64,000 bases of DNA, taken from Streptococcus salivarius (GTDB lineage: Bacteria; Bacillota; Bacilli; Lactobacillales; Streptococcaceae). Of the stretch, positions 27,634 to 36,583 are shown piece after piece (the first letter of the stretch is position 1; every line of letters starts with the position of its first letter). The stretch spans positions 1,082,001 to 1,146,000 of the forward strand of contig NZ_CP009913.1 in NCBI RefSeq assembly GCF_000785515.1, written 5' to 3'. Made by a program: the position numbers and the translations under genes. The notes below the pieces were generated by a model that saw only the letters and a list, made by a program, of their open reading frames with translations, ran no database searches and was not told the DNA's origin.

Positions 27634-28348
27634 AGATGAGATGACTATTGTTGAGCATCTGGTGGAATTTCGGAGACGTTTCATTGCAGTAGTGTTATGC
27701 TTTTTCCTAGTTTTTTGTATTACTCTGTTGTTTGCTGGGCAACTCTATGCTTATCTAACCAGAGGATTTGACAAGCCTTTATTAGTTCTAGGGCCTAACG
27801 ATATTCTTTGGATTTACATTAACTTGGCTAGTCTCATGGCTTTTACGGTCACTTTGCCTTTCACCACCTACCAGATTTGGCAGTTTGTGAAACCAGGTTT
27901 GAGGGACAATGAAGCGCGTGCTATCTTTGCTTATATCCCAGCAACTTTTGTCTGTTTTGTATTGGGTTTGGCTTTTGGTTATTATTTTGTTAGTCCAGCT
28001 ATCTTAGAAGTGCTTTTAAAACTAGGCGAAGGGCTCTTTAATACACAAATTACAGCACAGAACTACCTTAGTTTTTTACTGCATACGACAGTGCCTTTAG
28101 CTGTTCTCTTTGAACTTCCCGTAGTTGTGAGTTTTTTGACATCTATCGGCATAATAACACCAGTTTTTCTGACACACTATAGACGCTATGCTTACTTTAT
28201 TCTCTTGGTTTTGGCGGTCATTCTAACACCAGCTGACTTTATCAGTGACCTGGCCATGACGGCACCCTTAATCTTGCTTTATGAAGTTAGCGTAACTCTA
28301 AGTAAGTTCATTTATAAACGCAAACAAAGAAAATATAAAGATAAATAG
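27620..28348 (+). CDS. tatC: Sec-independent protein translocase TatC
   Basis: Protein of 242 residues with six predicted helices. It has the N-terminal HLVEFRRR that characterises TatC and binds the twin-arginine signal, and the later LPFTTYQIWQFVKPGL segment of the family. Being placed between efeU and tatA suggests its main client is EfeB, the only Tat-signal protein I see in the window. Confidence 0.93.
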   Translation: MARNKDEMTIVEHLVEFRRRFIAVVLCFFLVFCITLLFAGQLYAYLTRGFDKPLLVLGPNDILWIYINLASLMAFTVTLPFTTYQIWQFVKPGLRDNEARAIFAYIPATFVCFVLGLAFGYYFVSPAILEVLLKLGEGLFNTQITAQNYLSFLLHTTVPLAVLFELPVVVSFLTSIGIITPVFLTHYRRYAYFILLVLAVILTPADFISDLAMTAPLILLYEVSVTLSKFIYKRKQRKYKDK

Positions 28349-28360
28349 AAAGGAAATCTC

Positions 28361-28549
28361 ATGGGAATTCTACGTGATATCGGAGCCCCAGGACTTATCA
28401 TTATTGTCCTAGGAGCCCTCCTCATATTTGGTCCTAAACGCTTGCCAGAACTCGGCCAATCCATCGGTAAAATGCTAGCCGAATTTAAAGCAGCTGTAAA
28501 TAAGACTGATGAAGATAAAAAGGATCATGAGACTGAGAAGAAAGACTAG
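28361..28549 (+). CDS. tatA: Sec-independent protein translocase TatA
   Basis: Protein of 62 residues: one N-terminal membrane helix (IIIVLGALLIF), the FGPKRLPELGQSIGKMLAEFK hinge plus amphipathic helix of TatA family proteins, then a charged tail. GAAAGGAAA precedes the ATG. Last gene of the efe-tat operon. With a single TatA-type gene it would form a minimal TatAC system. Confidence 0.93.
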   Translation: MGILRDIGAPGLIIIVLGALLIFGPKRLPELGQSIGKMLAEFKAAVNKTDEDKKDHETEKKD

Positions 28550-28569
28550 TTCCTAGATACTCTAGTTTC

Positions 28570-28598
28570 TTGACAATTCTAAGCTTTTATGACATAAT
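28570..28598 (+). promoter_or_regulatory. Promoter of the Fst-type antitoxin RNA
   Basis: Consensus TTGACA (28570-28575), exact 17-nt spacer, CATAAT (28593-28598); strong, and not followed by any open reading frame. Confidence 0.8.
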
Positions 28599-28604
28599 AC
28601 ACCT

Positions 28605-28680
28605 GTATTGAATAGTAAGTCTATATCATAGGCAAGAAAAGACCCCAAGCTAACTTCCACATAAGCTCGGGGTCTTTTTT
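28605..28680 (+). ncRNA. Antitoxin RNA (RNAII-like) of an Fst-type toxin-antitoxin locus
   Basis: About 75 nt from the promoter at 28570-28598 to the T6 of the shared terminator. It carries TTGAATAGTAAGTCTATATCATAGGCAA-like sequence near 28608-28634, repeated in direct orientation at about 28758-28782 over the toxin start. Because the toxin mRNA runs the other way, this RNA is complementary to its 3' terminator end directly and to its initiation region through the repeat. This is the arrangement known for par/Fst loci. Confidence 0.75.
28637..28680. terminator. Bidirectional terminator shared by toxin and antitoxin RNAs
   Basis: AAAGACCCC...AGCT pairs with AGCT...GGGGTCTTT, with T6 on the plus strand and TTTTC on the minus strand. 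Confidence 0.85.
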
Positions 28681-28684
28681 AGCA

Positions 28685-28777
28685 CTATCTATCCTTGTTT
28701 AACCACTTGTCGATTAGACGAAGGATAACACCGACCACAATGGGTCCGATGATAGTTTTGAATAGTAAATCCATCAT
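28685..28777 (-). CDS. Fst-family type I toxin, 30-residue membrane peptide
   Basis: Small frame found by hand: ATG at 28777, TAG at 28687-28685, 30 residues. It has a hydrophobic core containing GPIVVGVILRLIDKWL and a charged end NKDR. The PIxVGxxLxxI pattern followed by a polar tail is the Fst/Ldr family signature. Such peptides insert in the membrane and stop growth unless an antisense RNA blocks translation. GGGAGGTGAG (28795-28786) supplies the ribosome-binding site. It could belong to a chromosomal relative of the Fst-Sm locus of S. mutans. Confidence 0.8.
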   Translation of the reverse strand: MMDLLFKTIIGPIVVGVILRLIDKWLNKDR

Positions 28778-28785
28778 AGGCAAAC

Positions 28786-28830
28786 TCACCTCCCTTCGTA
28801 GGCGGTGTCGAGGTGCCAAGGGATATTATA
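28786..28830 (-). promoter_or_regulatory. Toxin promoter and Shine-Dalgarno-masking leader hairpin
   Basis: Minus-strand TATAAT at 28830-28825. In the leader, CACCTC (28815-28810) pairs perfectly with GAGGTG (28792-28787), which is the toxin ribosome-binding site, with CCCTT/AAGGG complementarity beside it. Such sequestration is known in Fst leaders. Confidence 0.65.
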
Positions 28831-28901
28831 TCATAGATTGAGAGAGTTGTTTAGTGAGTGTCAGGAAGTAAAAGTTAGAATGTGGTTTAATCATGCCAAA
28901 C

Positions 28902-28931
28902 AAAAAATCAGCCTCTTGAGCTGATTTTTTT
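28902..28931 (-). terminator. Terminator of the mal transport operon
   Basis: AAAAAATCAGC and GCTGATTTTTTT around CTCTTGA; ends malK on the minus strand. Confidence 0.85.
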
Positions 28932-28934
28932 ATA

Positions 28935-30071
28935 TTACAAACTGATACGTTTTTCTGTTTCAGCGTCGAAGAAATGACCTTTTGCAACGCTGAAAGTAAG
29001 ATTTACTTTTTCACCTGGATTGTGGAAGTCACGCGCATCAACACGGGCAGCAAATTCAGTTTCTCCAAGTTTTAGGTAAAGCATTGTTTCTGCACCAAGG
29101 AGCTCTGAAACGACGACTTCAGCATCTACATTGGCATCTGGATATACTTCTTGAACGATTGGACGGCTTGAAACATCTTCAGGACGGATACCAAAGATAA
29201 CTTCTTTGCCTTGATAACCTGTTTCTTTCAAGATTTTAGCTTGACCTTCAGAAATTGCAATATCCAAGCCTTCAGAGTTAGTGATACGGTTGCCATCAAC
29301 CTTAACATTAAAGAAGTTCATAGCAGGACTTCCGATAAATCCAGCAACAAATTTGTTGGCTGGTTCATTGTAAAGTTCCTGAGGTGTACCAATTTGTTCG
29401 ATACGGCCGATAGTACCAGAACCATCAGGATTTTTAGTAGAACTCATGATAACGATACGGTCAGCAAGAGTCATGGCTTCTGTTTGGTCGTGAGTAACAT
29501 AGATGGTTGTTGCGCCAATATTACGAGTAATTTTAGCAATTTCAGCACGCATAGTGACACGAAGTTTAGCATCCAAGTTTGAGAGAGGTTCATCCATGAG
29601 GAAGACTTTAGCATCACGAACGATGGCACGTCCCATAGCTACACGCTGACGTTGACCACCAGAAAGGTCTGCCGGCTTACGATCTAAGAACTCAGTCAAC
29701 CCAAGGCTAGCAGCAGCTTCACGCACACGTTTGTCAATATCGTCTTTTTTATATTTACGAAGTTTAAGACCAAAGGCCATATTTTCATAAACAGTCATGT
29801 GTGGGTAAAGTGCGTAGTTTTGGAATACCATGGCAATGTCACGGTCTTTTGGTGATTTGTCATTAACCACTTCACCATCAATATAGAGTTTACCTTCACT
29901 GATTTCTTCAAGACCAGCAACCATACGGAGAGTTGTTGATTTACCACATCCTGAAGGACCTACGAAAACGATGAATTCCTTGTCTTTGATGTCGATACTA
30001 AAATCTTCAACAGAGTAGTGAGTTGCATTTGGGTATTTTTTGTAAATTTTATCCAGTTTAAGAGTTGTCAT
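28935..30071 (-). CDS. malK: MalK/MsmK-type ABC transporter ATPase
   Basis: Energises maltodextrin uptake. Protein of 378 residues with Walker A GPSGCGKSTT, signature LSGGQRQRVAMGRA, Walker B VFLMDEP, D-loop SNLDAKLR and switch His in VTHDQTEA. A C-terminal TOBE/OB regulatory domain runs from about 240. In streptococci MsmK often serves several sugar importers from a separate locus; here it sits in the same operon as malG and malF. Fifteen nt separate it from malG. Confidence 0.92.
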   Translation of the reverse strand: MTTLKLDKIYKKYPNATHYSVEDFSIDIKDKEFIVFVGPSGCGKSTTLRMVAGLEEISEGKLYIDGEVVNDKSPKDRDIAMVFQNYALYPHMTVYENMAFGLKLRKYKKDDIDKRVREAAASLGLTEFLDRKPADLSGGQRQRVAMGRAIVRDAKVFLMDEPLSNLDAKLRVTMRAEIAKITRNIGATTIYVTHDQTEAMTLADRIVIMSSTKNPDGSGTIGRIEQIGTPQELYNEPANKFVAGFIGSPAMNFFNVKVDGNRITNSEGLDIAISEGQAKILKETGYQGKEVIFGIRPEDVSSRPIVQEVYPDANVDAEVVVSELLGAETMLYLKLGETEFAARVDARDFHNPGEKVNLTFSVAKGHFFDAETEKRISL

Positions 30072-30086
30072 ATCATTTATCCTTTA

Positions 30087-30923
30087 TTATTTAACTGATC
30101 CGCCGGTTACACCTTCAACATAGTATTTCTGCATGAAGATAAAGAGAAGGGTGATTGGGATGGCGATGATAATAGCACCTGCGGTAAATGGAAGGAACCA
30201 TTCATTGATAGCGTCTTGGTTAAGCATTTGGTAGAGTCCAAGGGCAACGGTATATTTATCTTTAACGTCACCGAGGATAACAGATGCAAAGATGAAGTCT
30301 ACCCAAGGTCCCATGAAGGCCATGAGGGCAGTGTAGACGATGATTGGTTTAGAAAGTGGCAAGGTAATCTTGGTAAAGATTTGAAGACGAGTTGCCCCAT
30401 CAATCATTGCTGATTCATCCAATGAGTAAGGAATGGTATCAAAGAAACCTTTCGCAATGTAGAAACCAAGTGCTGCCCCAGCAGAATAAACCAAAACCAA
30501 AGATGTCAAGGTTTGTGTCAAATTAAGGGCCTTCAAAATATAGTAGACCGCAATCATAGACATGAAACCAGGGAACATGTTAAGTACAAGTGCCAATTTC
30601 AAGAAGCCATTTCTGTGTTTGAATTTAATACGGCTAAGTGAGTAGGCCATCCCAACGGTAATCAAAGTTGAGAGGATACATGTACATGTGGCAACGATGA
30701 AGGTATTGATGAACCATTTTCCAAATGGATAAGCATCGCTGGTAAACAGTTTGATGTAGTTATTAAATGTGTAAGTCTTAGGGAAGAAGTAAGGCACCGC
30801 ATTGGCTCCTTCACCACGGAAACTTGTAAGGAAGATCCAGATAATAGGAATCAACCAGATAACAGCTAGAACTGTCAATAGAATATAAGTACCAGTTAGG
30901 TAAAGATTTTTCTTACGTTTCAT
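30087..30923 (-). CDS. malG: Maltodextrin ABC transporter permease MalG
   Basis: Protein of 278 residues with six helices. It carries the EAA loop (DESAMIDGATRLQIFTKITLPLSKP) that docks on MalK, and starts with a short basic cytoplasmic end. It overlaps malF by 1 nt (stop/start), so the two permeases are translationally coupled. Confidence 0.93.
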   Translation of the reverse strand: MKRKKNLYLTGTYILLTVLAVIWLIPIIWIFLTSFRGEGANAVPYFFPKTYTFNNYIKLFTSDAYPFGKWFINTFIVATCTCILSTLITVGMAYSLSRIKFKHRNGFLKLALVLNMFPGFMSMIAVYYILKALNLTQTLTSLVLVYSAGAALGFYIAKGFFDTIPYSLDESAMIDGATRLQIFTKITLPLSKPIIVYTALMAFMGPWVDFIFASVILGDVKDKYTVALGLYQMLNQDAINEWFLPFTAGAIIIAIPITLLFIFMQKYYVEGVTGGSVK

Positions 30924-32281
30924 TATTTAGCAGCCCCTTCCTTGAATGAAGATGATCTTGTGTAGGCCAAGAGACTGAATGTTGCAGAGATGGCGAAAAT
31001 CAAGATACCGATAACAGATGCCAAGTTATAGTCTTTAGCGCTAACAGTCAGTTTGTAGAGCCAAGTTACCAAGAGGTCAGTTGAACCCGCTTGATAGTAT
31101 TCAGAATTTTTAGGTCCACCACCAGTAAGGAAGTAGATAACGTTGAAGTTATTGATATTACCGATGAATTGTTGAATCAATGATGGTGCCATAATCAAGA
31201 GAATTTGTGGGAAAGTGATGCTCTTGAAGATTTGGAACTTGCTTGCTCCATCAATTTCAGCTGCTTCAATCTGCTCAGTTGGCAAGTTCATGATGATACC
31301 AGTTGCGACCAACATTGTGAATGGAATACCAATCCACATATTAACAAAGATAATAGAGAACTTCGCCCAGAGAGGATCAGTCAAGAACGGAATAGGTCCA
31401 TTAGTGATATGCAAGGTTTGAAGTAAACCATTCAAAGGCCCATGGTCATTAAGGAAGTTACGCATCAAAAGAAGTGATACAAACTGAGGAACGGCGATAG
31501 TGATAACAAAGAGTGTACGCCATACTTTCTTGAATTTAAGGCCCTTAGTGTTAAGCAAGAGGGCAAGGACAATACCGAAGAAGAAAGTAGTTGCTGTTGC
31601 AGCAACGGCCCAAATCAAGGTCCATGTCAAAAGTGGGAAGAAAGTACCAGCCATACGACCTTGTAAGACTTCACCAAAACTTGAGAAACCAACCCAGTCA
31701 AAGAGTGATTTAGGTGCTGGGTGATTGTGGTCAAAGTTAGTAAAGGCCAAACAGATCATGTAGATCAAAGGCAAGATTGTGAAGAGCAAAACTCCAATCA
31801 GTGGGACAGTCATAAGACCCATGTGGAAACGGCCATCAGCCAAGGTCTTGAAGTCTTCGATAAAGTTAGGAACTTTACGTCCAGACTGTTTGAGAGCCAT
31901 GAGATGACGAGCACTCTTAAGATTACACCAGTAAATATAAGCGAAGACTGCACAGAAGATTAATGAGGCAAGTCCAAAAATCAACATAAGCATTGAATTA
32001 TCTCCAGCAACCTGAACTGTAAGTTTAACGCCATTAACTTCTTTAACGGCCTCACCTTGTTCTTGAGTTCCCAAAGTAACCATTCCTTGAAGAGCTGGGA
32101 CAATTTGAATAACGAATGCTACTAAGAAGGCAATCTCAGAAAGGAGGAAAAGCAATCCCTTGGTAAACTGTTTGTTAACCAAGTTTGCTAATCCCATTAC
32201 CAGAAAGGATAATTTGACATCCCATGTACCTTCTTTAAAGACTTGGCGCATAGGAGTTGTGTCGTAGATTGTTTGTGACAT
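30923..32281 (-). CDS. malF: Maltodextrin ABC transporter permease MalF
   Basis: Protein of 452 residues, with extra N-terminal helices and an extracytoplasmic loop before the conserved permease core, as in other MalF proteins. The EAA loop reads EAAEIDGASKFQIFKSITFPQI near residue 350. GGAG lies just upstream of the ATG. It follows malX after an intercistronic stem-loop. Confidence 0.93.
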   Translation of the reverse strand: MSQTIYDTTPMRQVFKEGTWDVKLSFLVMGLANLVNKQFTKGLLFLLSEIAFLVAFVIQIVPALQGMVTLGTQEQGEAVKEVNGVKLTVQVAGDNSMLMLIFGLASLIFCAVFAYIYWCNLKSARHLMALKQSGRKVPNFIEDFKTLADGRFHMGLMTVPLIGVLLFTILPLIYMICLAFTNFDHNHPAPKSLFDWVGFSSFGEVLQGRMAGTFFPLLTWTLIWAVAATATTFFFGIVLALLLNTKGLKFKKVWRTLFVITIAVPQFVSLLLMRNFLNDHGPLNGLLQTLHITNGPIPFLTDPLWAKFSIIFVNMWIGIPFTMLVATGIIMNLPTEQIEAAEIDGASKFQIFKSITFPQILLIMAPSLIQQFIGNINNFNVIYFLTGGGPKNSEYYQAGSTDLLVTWLYKLTVSAKDYNLASVIGILIFAISATFSLLAYTRSSSFKEGAAK

Positions 32282-32343
32282 AGATATCTCCTCAGATAAA
32301 TGTGTGATTAATGATGGTTTCTATTTTGTCTACAATAAAAGAT

Positions 32344-32373
32344 AAAGAGGATAGGAACTTGACCCACCTCTTT
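32344..32373 (-). other. malX-malF intercistronic stem-loop
   Basis: AAAGAGG (32344-32350) pairs with CCTCTTT (32367-32373), with an AT-rich stretch downstream on the minus strand. It resembles a leaky terminator or 3' stabiliser, letting the binding protein be made in excess of the permease. Confidence 0.55.
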
Positions 32374-32394
32374 ACCTTGTCATTGTTAGGATTC

Positions 32395-33642
32395 TTATTT
32401 AGCCGCTGCCAAATCTTTATCAAATTGTTGTAATTTAGTAAGGAATTGGTCTTCCTTGATTTTACCGTTATAAGCGTCACTCATAAGAGCAGCACTTTCA
32501 GTCCAGAAGACTGACATTTGACTAAGTTTAGGCATAACAGTTGTGTACTGCTCAGATGAACCCATAGTAATTACAGCTTGTGCAAGTGCATCCTTTTGAA
32601 CAGCTTCAGAAGCTTGAACTTCTTTGTTGGCTGGGATGATGTGACGGTCTTCATTAGTGAATTGGTTATTTTGACTGTCTTTGCTTGTCAAAGCTTGTGC
32701 CAATTGGTAAGAAGCAGCAATACGTTCAGCGTTACCTTTAGATGGTGTTTGGTTAACTGCGTAAAGTTTTACACCCATGAAGGCTTTTTGTTGAACGTCT
32801 TGACCACCGATATTAACTGTTGGGTAAACAGCAATACCAAGATTGTCTTTACCGACAGCTTTAGCAGCTGCAGCGTAGTCCCATGGTCCTGATTGGAAAG
32901 CATCAACAGAACCATCTTCGAATTTAGCCATCATGTTAGCTGAATCAACATTAACAAATCCTTTGTTGTCTTTTTGAGCTGCGATGAATTTAAGAACGTT
33001 CACACCAGCTTCATTGCCCCAGTTAGTCCCTTTAACATCTTCACCGTTAGGGCCAAAGAGTGTGTCACCAACTGAAAGGAAGAGAGGACCAGTTACATAA
33101 GCATTAACTTCTTTCAAGTTGCTACCAAATTTAGCTTTAGAAGTGATTGTTTCATATGATTTAACATCTTCTTCGTTAAGTTTAGATTTATTGTAGTATG
33201 TAACTTGTGTTTCGATACCGTATGGGAAGGCGTAAGTTTTACCTTTGTATTGAGCACCTACAGTAGCTTGATCAGTATCTTGATCAGCAATTTCTTTTGA
33301 GTATTGCTCTGGGATTTCTTGGATAGCTCCAGCGTCTACCAATTTACCGAGTTGGTCATGTGGAAGTGAGAAGACATCTGCAGCAGTAGAAGCATCCTTA
33401 GTCAAGTTTTCTTGAGCATTTGGATCTTCCATTTCAACCATATCAACTTTGTAACCAGATTTCTTTTCAAACTGTGCTACTGTATCTGAGTAAGATTTCT
33501 TAGCGCCAGTTGGTACCCAAAGTTTCAAAGTCTTGCTATCTGAACTTGAGCTCTTGCTTGAATTTGAGCCACAAGCTACCAAGAGCGATCCTGCCACAAG
33601 TAATCCAGCACTACCAAGTAATACCTTTTGCCATTTTTTCAT
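32395..33642 (-). CDS. malX: Maltodextrin-binding lipoprotein MalX
   Basis: Protein of 415 residues. The lipoprotein signal ends LLVACGSNSS (lipobox Cys near 24), then a Ser/Lys linker and a family 1 solute-binding fold (TLKLWVPTGAKKSYSDTVAQFEKKSGYKV onward) with aromatic residues fit for sugar stacking (WDYAAAAK, FPYGIETQ). First gene of malX-malF-malG-malK. Divergent from malR across a shared regulatory region. Confidence 0.93.
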   Translation of the reverse strand: MKKWQKVLLGSAGLLVAGSLLVACGSNSSKSSSSDSKTLKLWVPTGAKKSYSDTVAQFEKKSGYKVDMVEMEDPNAQENLTKDASTAADVFSLPHDQLGKLVDAGAIQEIPEQYSKEIADQDTDQATVGAQYKGKTYAFPYGIETQVTYYNKSKLNEEDVKSYETITSKAKFGSNLKEVNAYVTGPLFLSVGDTLFGPNGEDVKGTNWGNEAGVNVLKFIAAQKDNKGFVNVDSANMMAKFEDGSVDAFQSGPWDYAAAAKAVGKDNLGIAVYPTVNIGGQDVQQKAFMGVKLYAVNQTPSKGNAERIAASYQLAQALTSKDSQNNQFTNEDRHIIPANKEVQASEAVQKDALAQAVITMGSSEQYTTVMPKLSQMSVFWTESAALMSDAYNGKIKEDQFLTKLQQFDKDLAAAK

Positions 33643-33677
33643 TTCTATTTCCTCCAGAAATTTAGTTTACGATAATC

Positions 33678-33706
33678 ATTATGCAACCGTTTCCACAATC
33701 TGTCAA
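33678..33706 (-). promoter_or_regulatory. malX promoter with operator in the spacer
   Basis: Minus-strand TTGACA (33706-33701), 17-nt spacer, CATAAT (33683-33678). The box ATGCAACCGTTTCCAC (33681-33696, plus strand) covers the spacer and part of the -10. Confidence 0.8.
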
Positions 33707-33733
33707 GTATTTTGTAAAAAAAAAATTATTTTT

Positions 33734-33772
33734 TCGCAAACGATTGCATAAAACACCCATCTAGTTTATAAT
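33734..33772 (+). promoter_or_regulatory. malR promoter with operator over the -35
   Basis: Operator TCGCAAACGATTGCAT (33734-33749) contains the -35 TTGCAT (33744-33749). After a 17-nt spacer comes TATAAT (33767-33772). Suggests autoregulation of malR. Confidence 0.75.
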
Positions 33773-33826
33773 TGTTCTTATATTTTACGACTATAAAGAA
33801 AATTTTATGAGAATGAGAGGGACATA

Positions 33827-34819
33827 ATGGCTACAATTAAAGATGTTGCTAAGAAGGCTGGAGTCAGCCCATCAACGGTAAGTAGGACATTAAAGGATAA
33901 CTCGGCTATATCAGAAGAAACAAAAATTAAAGTAAGAGCAGCTATGGAAGAATTAGGTTATGTACCAAACTCAGCAGCACAAATGTTGGCAACAGGCTTA
34001 ACTCATAGTTTAGGTGTTGTTCTTCCTCCCTTAACAGACCGTGAAAATATCAGCCAGCCCTTCTATATGGAGATTTTAACAGCAATCAATGAAGAGGCTA
34101 GTTGTCATTCTCAGGTCGTTAGTATTGCTACGGGTGCTACTCTAGAGGAATTAGTCAAGCAAGTTGAGCTCATGCATCGCCAAAAACGGGCAGATGGCTT
34201 TATAATTCTCTATTCAGAAAAGAAAGATCCGGTTAAAGATTACTTATTAAAACAAAAAGTACCTTTTGTAGTGGTTGGAGCAGCAGTGGATAATGAAAAT
34301 AAAGTAACCTATATTGATAATGATAATAAGGAATTAGGTCATGAAGCTGTGAATTACTTACAGGCAAAAGGTCACCGAAAGATTGGTTTTGTCACAGACG
34401 ATTTATTTGGGCAAGTAGGACAGGAACGTTATCAAGGGTATCAGGAAGTGGCAGACAATCTAAATTTGGATGTCTTACCTGAACTTGTATTTTCAGCTCG
34501 AACAATCGAGACTTTTAAAAAGGAATTGGAAAGATTTTCTCCGACAGCTTTGATTGTTAAGGATGACCTTATTGCCCTTCGTCTCATTCAATGGTTAAAC
34601 AACCAAGGATTTAGAGTTCCTGAAGATTATGCCATTATTTCTTTCGATAATTCGACTTTTGCTGAAATCATGCATCCTTTCTTGACCACATTTGACATTA
34701 ATATTCAGGCACTAGCTAAAGAAAGTGTTCAAAACCTTCTTGGGATTCTTAAAGCGACTAAGATTAAGTCGCAAAAAGTCATTATTCCATTTAAACTTAT
34801 AGAAAGAGAAAGCGTCTGA
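33827..34819 (+). CDS. malR: LacI-family maltose regulator MalR
   Basis: Protein of 330 residues. N-terminal LacI helix-turn-helix (IKDVAKKAGVSPSTVSRTLKD) with hinge helix SAAQMLATG near 50, then a periplasmic-binding-like ligand domain to the end. The LacI family binds palindromes with a central CG; the four ATGCAAACGTTTGCAT-like boxes at pulA, malX, malR and malQ are the obvious targets. It would repress these genes until maltodextrin is present. Divergent from malX. Confidence 0.9.
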   Translation: MATIKDVAKKAGVSPSTVSRTLKDNSAISEETKIKVRAAMEELGYVPNSAAQMLATGLTHSLGVVLPPLTDRENISQPFYMEILTAINEEASCHSQVVSIATGATLEELVKQVELMHRQKRADGFIILYSEKKDPVKDYLLKQKVPFVVVGAAVDNENKVTYIDNDNKELGHEAVNYLQAKGHRKIGFVTDDLFGQVGQERYQGYQEVADNLNLDVLPELVFSARTIETFKKELERFSPTALIVKDDLIALRLIQWLNNQGFRVPEDYAIISFDNSTFAEIMHPFLTTFDINIQALAKESVQNLLGILKATKIKSQKVIIPFKLIERESV

Positions 34820-34849
34820 ACTTATCCCTAATAGGTTAAGGAGCATCCA

Positions 34850-34884
34850 AGTAGTTGGTTAGAAAAACAGCCGGCTACTTTTTT
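34850..34884 (+). terminator. Terminator after malR
   Basis: AGTAGTTGG (34850-34858) pairs with CCGGCTACT (34871-34879) with wobble pairs, then T6. Confidence 0.75.
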
Positions 34885-34949
34885 CGTTTAAAAAGAAACC
34901 TATTTTTTCGAATTCAATAGAAATAAAGATTTAAGAAAATACTCCCGTA

Positions 34950-34965
34950 ATGTAAGCGCTTGTTT
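34950..34965 (+). promoter_or_regulatory. Candidate cre (CcpA) site upstream of malQ
   Basis: ATGTAAGCGCTTGTTT resembles the catabolite-responsive-element consensus and lies about 70 nt upstream of the malQ promoter -35. Confidence 0.45.
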
Positions 34966-35020
34966 TACGAACTTTATTTTAAAGAGCTATAAATTTATTT
35001 TATTTTTTTGTTAAAAATTC

Positions 35021-35049
35021 TTGACTAATGCAAACGTTTGCATTATAAT
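35021..35049 (+). promoter_or_regulatory. malQ promoter with perfect palindromic operator as spacer
   Basis: TTGACT (35021-35026), 17-nt spacer, TATAAT (35044-35049). The 16-bp perfect palindrome ATGCAAACGTTTGCAT (35028-35043) fills the spacer, so a bound repressor must exclude polymerase. Confidence 0.88.
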
Positions 35050-35082
35050 AATAAGTGTAAAAAATAATTTGAGGTAAACGTT

Positions 35083-36582
35083 ATGAACAAACGAGCAAGC
35101 GGTGTTTTGATGCACATCACATCACTTCCAGGTGACTACGGGATCGGATCTTTCGGTCAAGCAGCCTATGACTTTGTTGATTTCTTAAAAGAAACAAAAC
35201 AAACTTACTGGCAGATTTTGCCACTTACTACAACAAGTTATGGGGATTCACCTTACCAATCATTCTCAGCGGTAGCAGGAAATACACACTTTATCGATTT
35301 GGATTTCCTTATTCGTGATAAATTTTTAACTAAAGCTGATGTTAAAAACGCTGACTTTGGGTCAGATCCTGAGTTTATTGACTATGCTAAAGTTTACGAA
35401 GCACGTCGTCCAATTCTTGAAAAAGCAGTTAAAGCAATTTTAGCAGATAAGAAAGAAACTAAAAGATTCGAAGCTTTTAAAACTAAAAATGCTAACTGGT
35501 TAGCTGATTATGCTGATTTCATGGCTATCAAAGAACACTTCGATAACAAAGCACTTCAAGATTGGGATGATAAAAAAGCAGTTAAACGCGATGAAGCAAC
35601 TCTTGAGAAACTTCGCAAAGAACTTGCTGATGTTATCACATATCACCAAGTGGTACAATACCTCTTCTTTAGCCAATGGGCAGAACTAAAAGCTTATGCT
35701 AACAAAAATGGTATTCAAATCATCGGTGACATGCCAATCTACATTTCAGCTGATAGTGTTGAAGTTTGGACTCAACCACATCTCTTCAAACTAGATGCTG
35801 AATGTAAACCGCGTTACATTGCAGGAGTTCCACCTGATAACTTCTCAGCAACTGGTCAACTTTGGGGTAACCCAATCTATGCTTGGGATAAACACAAAGC
35901 AGAAAATTATGCTTGGTGGGTATTCCGTATTCAAGAATCATTTAAACTTTATGATTACTTGCGTATTGACCACTTCAAAGGGTTCTCTGACTTCTGGGAA
36001 ATTCCTGGAGGAGATGAAACTGCTGAAAATGGTGAATGGGTTCCTGGACCTGGTTATGACCTTTTCAAAGTGGTTAAAGAAGAATTGGGTGATCTTAAAA
36101 TCATTGCCGAAGACCTTGGTAACATTGATGATAAGACACGTAAACTTCTTGCAGACTGTGGTTACCCTGGAATGAAGATTGTTCAATTTGGATTCTACGA
36201 TACTACTGGAAATAGCATTGACATTCCACACGTATACACACAACATTCAGTTGCCTACACAGGTACACATGATAACGAAGTAATCAACGGTTGGTACGAC
36301 AACTTGACGCAAGAGCAACGTGATTATACTGATGCATACATCAACCGTCGTCAAGGTGAACCAATCACACGTGCTCTTCTTCGCACCCTCTTTGCTACTG
36401 TAAGCAACACAGCTATTGCGACTATGCAGGATATCCTTGATAAACCTGAAAATAGCCGTACAAACTTCCCTAACACAGTTGGTCAAAACTGGAAATGGCG
36501 TATGCTTCCAGGTGAAATTACTGTCGACAAGAAAGAATTTTTGACAGACATTACAGAAAGATATAATCGAGGTAATAACTAA
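35083..36582 (+). CDS. malQ: 4-alpha-glucanotransferase (amylomaltase, GH77)
   Basis: Transfers glucan chains between maltodextrins, giving glucose and longer chains for the phosphorylase. Protein of 499 residues, normal for bacterial GH77. Active-site motifs: LRIDHFKGF with the nucleophile Asp near 295, IAEDLG with the acid Glu near 345, and YTGTHDNE near 395. TTGAGG upstream of the ATG. glgP starts one base after the stop, so both are co-translated. Confidence 0.95.
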   Translation: MNKRASGVLMHITSLPGDYGIGSFGQAAYDFVDFLKETKQTYWQILPLTTTSYGDSPYQSFSAVAGNTHFIDLDFLIRDKFLTKADVKNADFGSDPEFIDYAKVYEARRPILEKAVKAILADKKETKRFEAFKTKNANWLADYADFMAIKEHFDNKALQDWDDKKAVKRDEATLEKLRKELADVITYHQVVQYLFFSQWAELKAYANKNGIQIIGDMPIYISADSVEVWTQPHLFKLDAECKPRYIAGVPPDNFSATGQLWGNPIYAWDKHKAENYAWWVFRIQESFKLYDYLRIDHFKGFSDFWEIPGGDETAENGEWVPGPGYDLFKVVKEELGDLKIIAEDLGNIDDKTRKLLADCGYPGMKIVQFGFYDTTGNSIDIPHVYTQHSVAYTGTHDNEVINGWYDNLTQEQRDYTDAYINRRQGEPITRALLRTLFATVSNTAIATMQDILDKPENSRTNFPNTVGQNWKWRMLPGEITVDKKEFLTDITERYNRGNN

Positions 36583-36583
36583 A

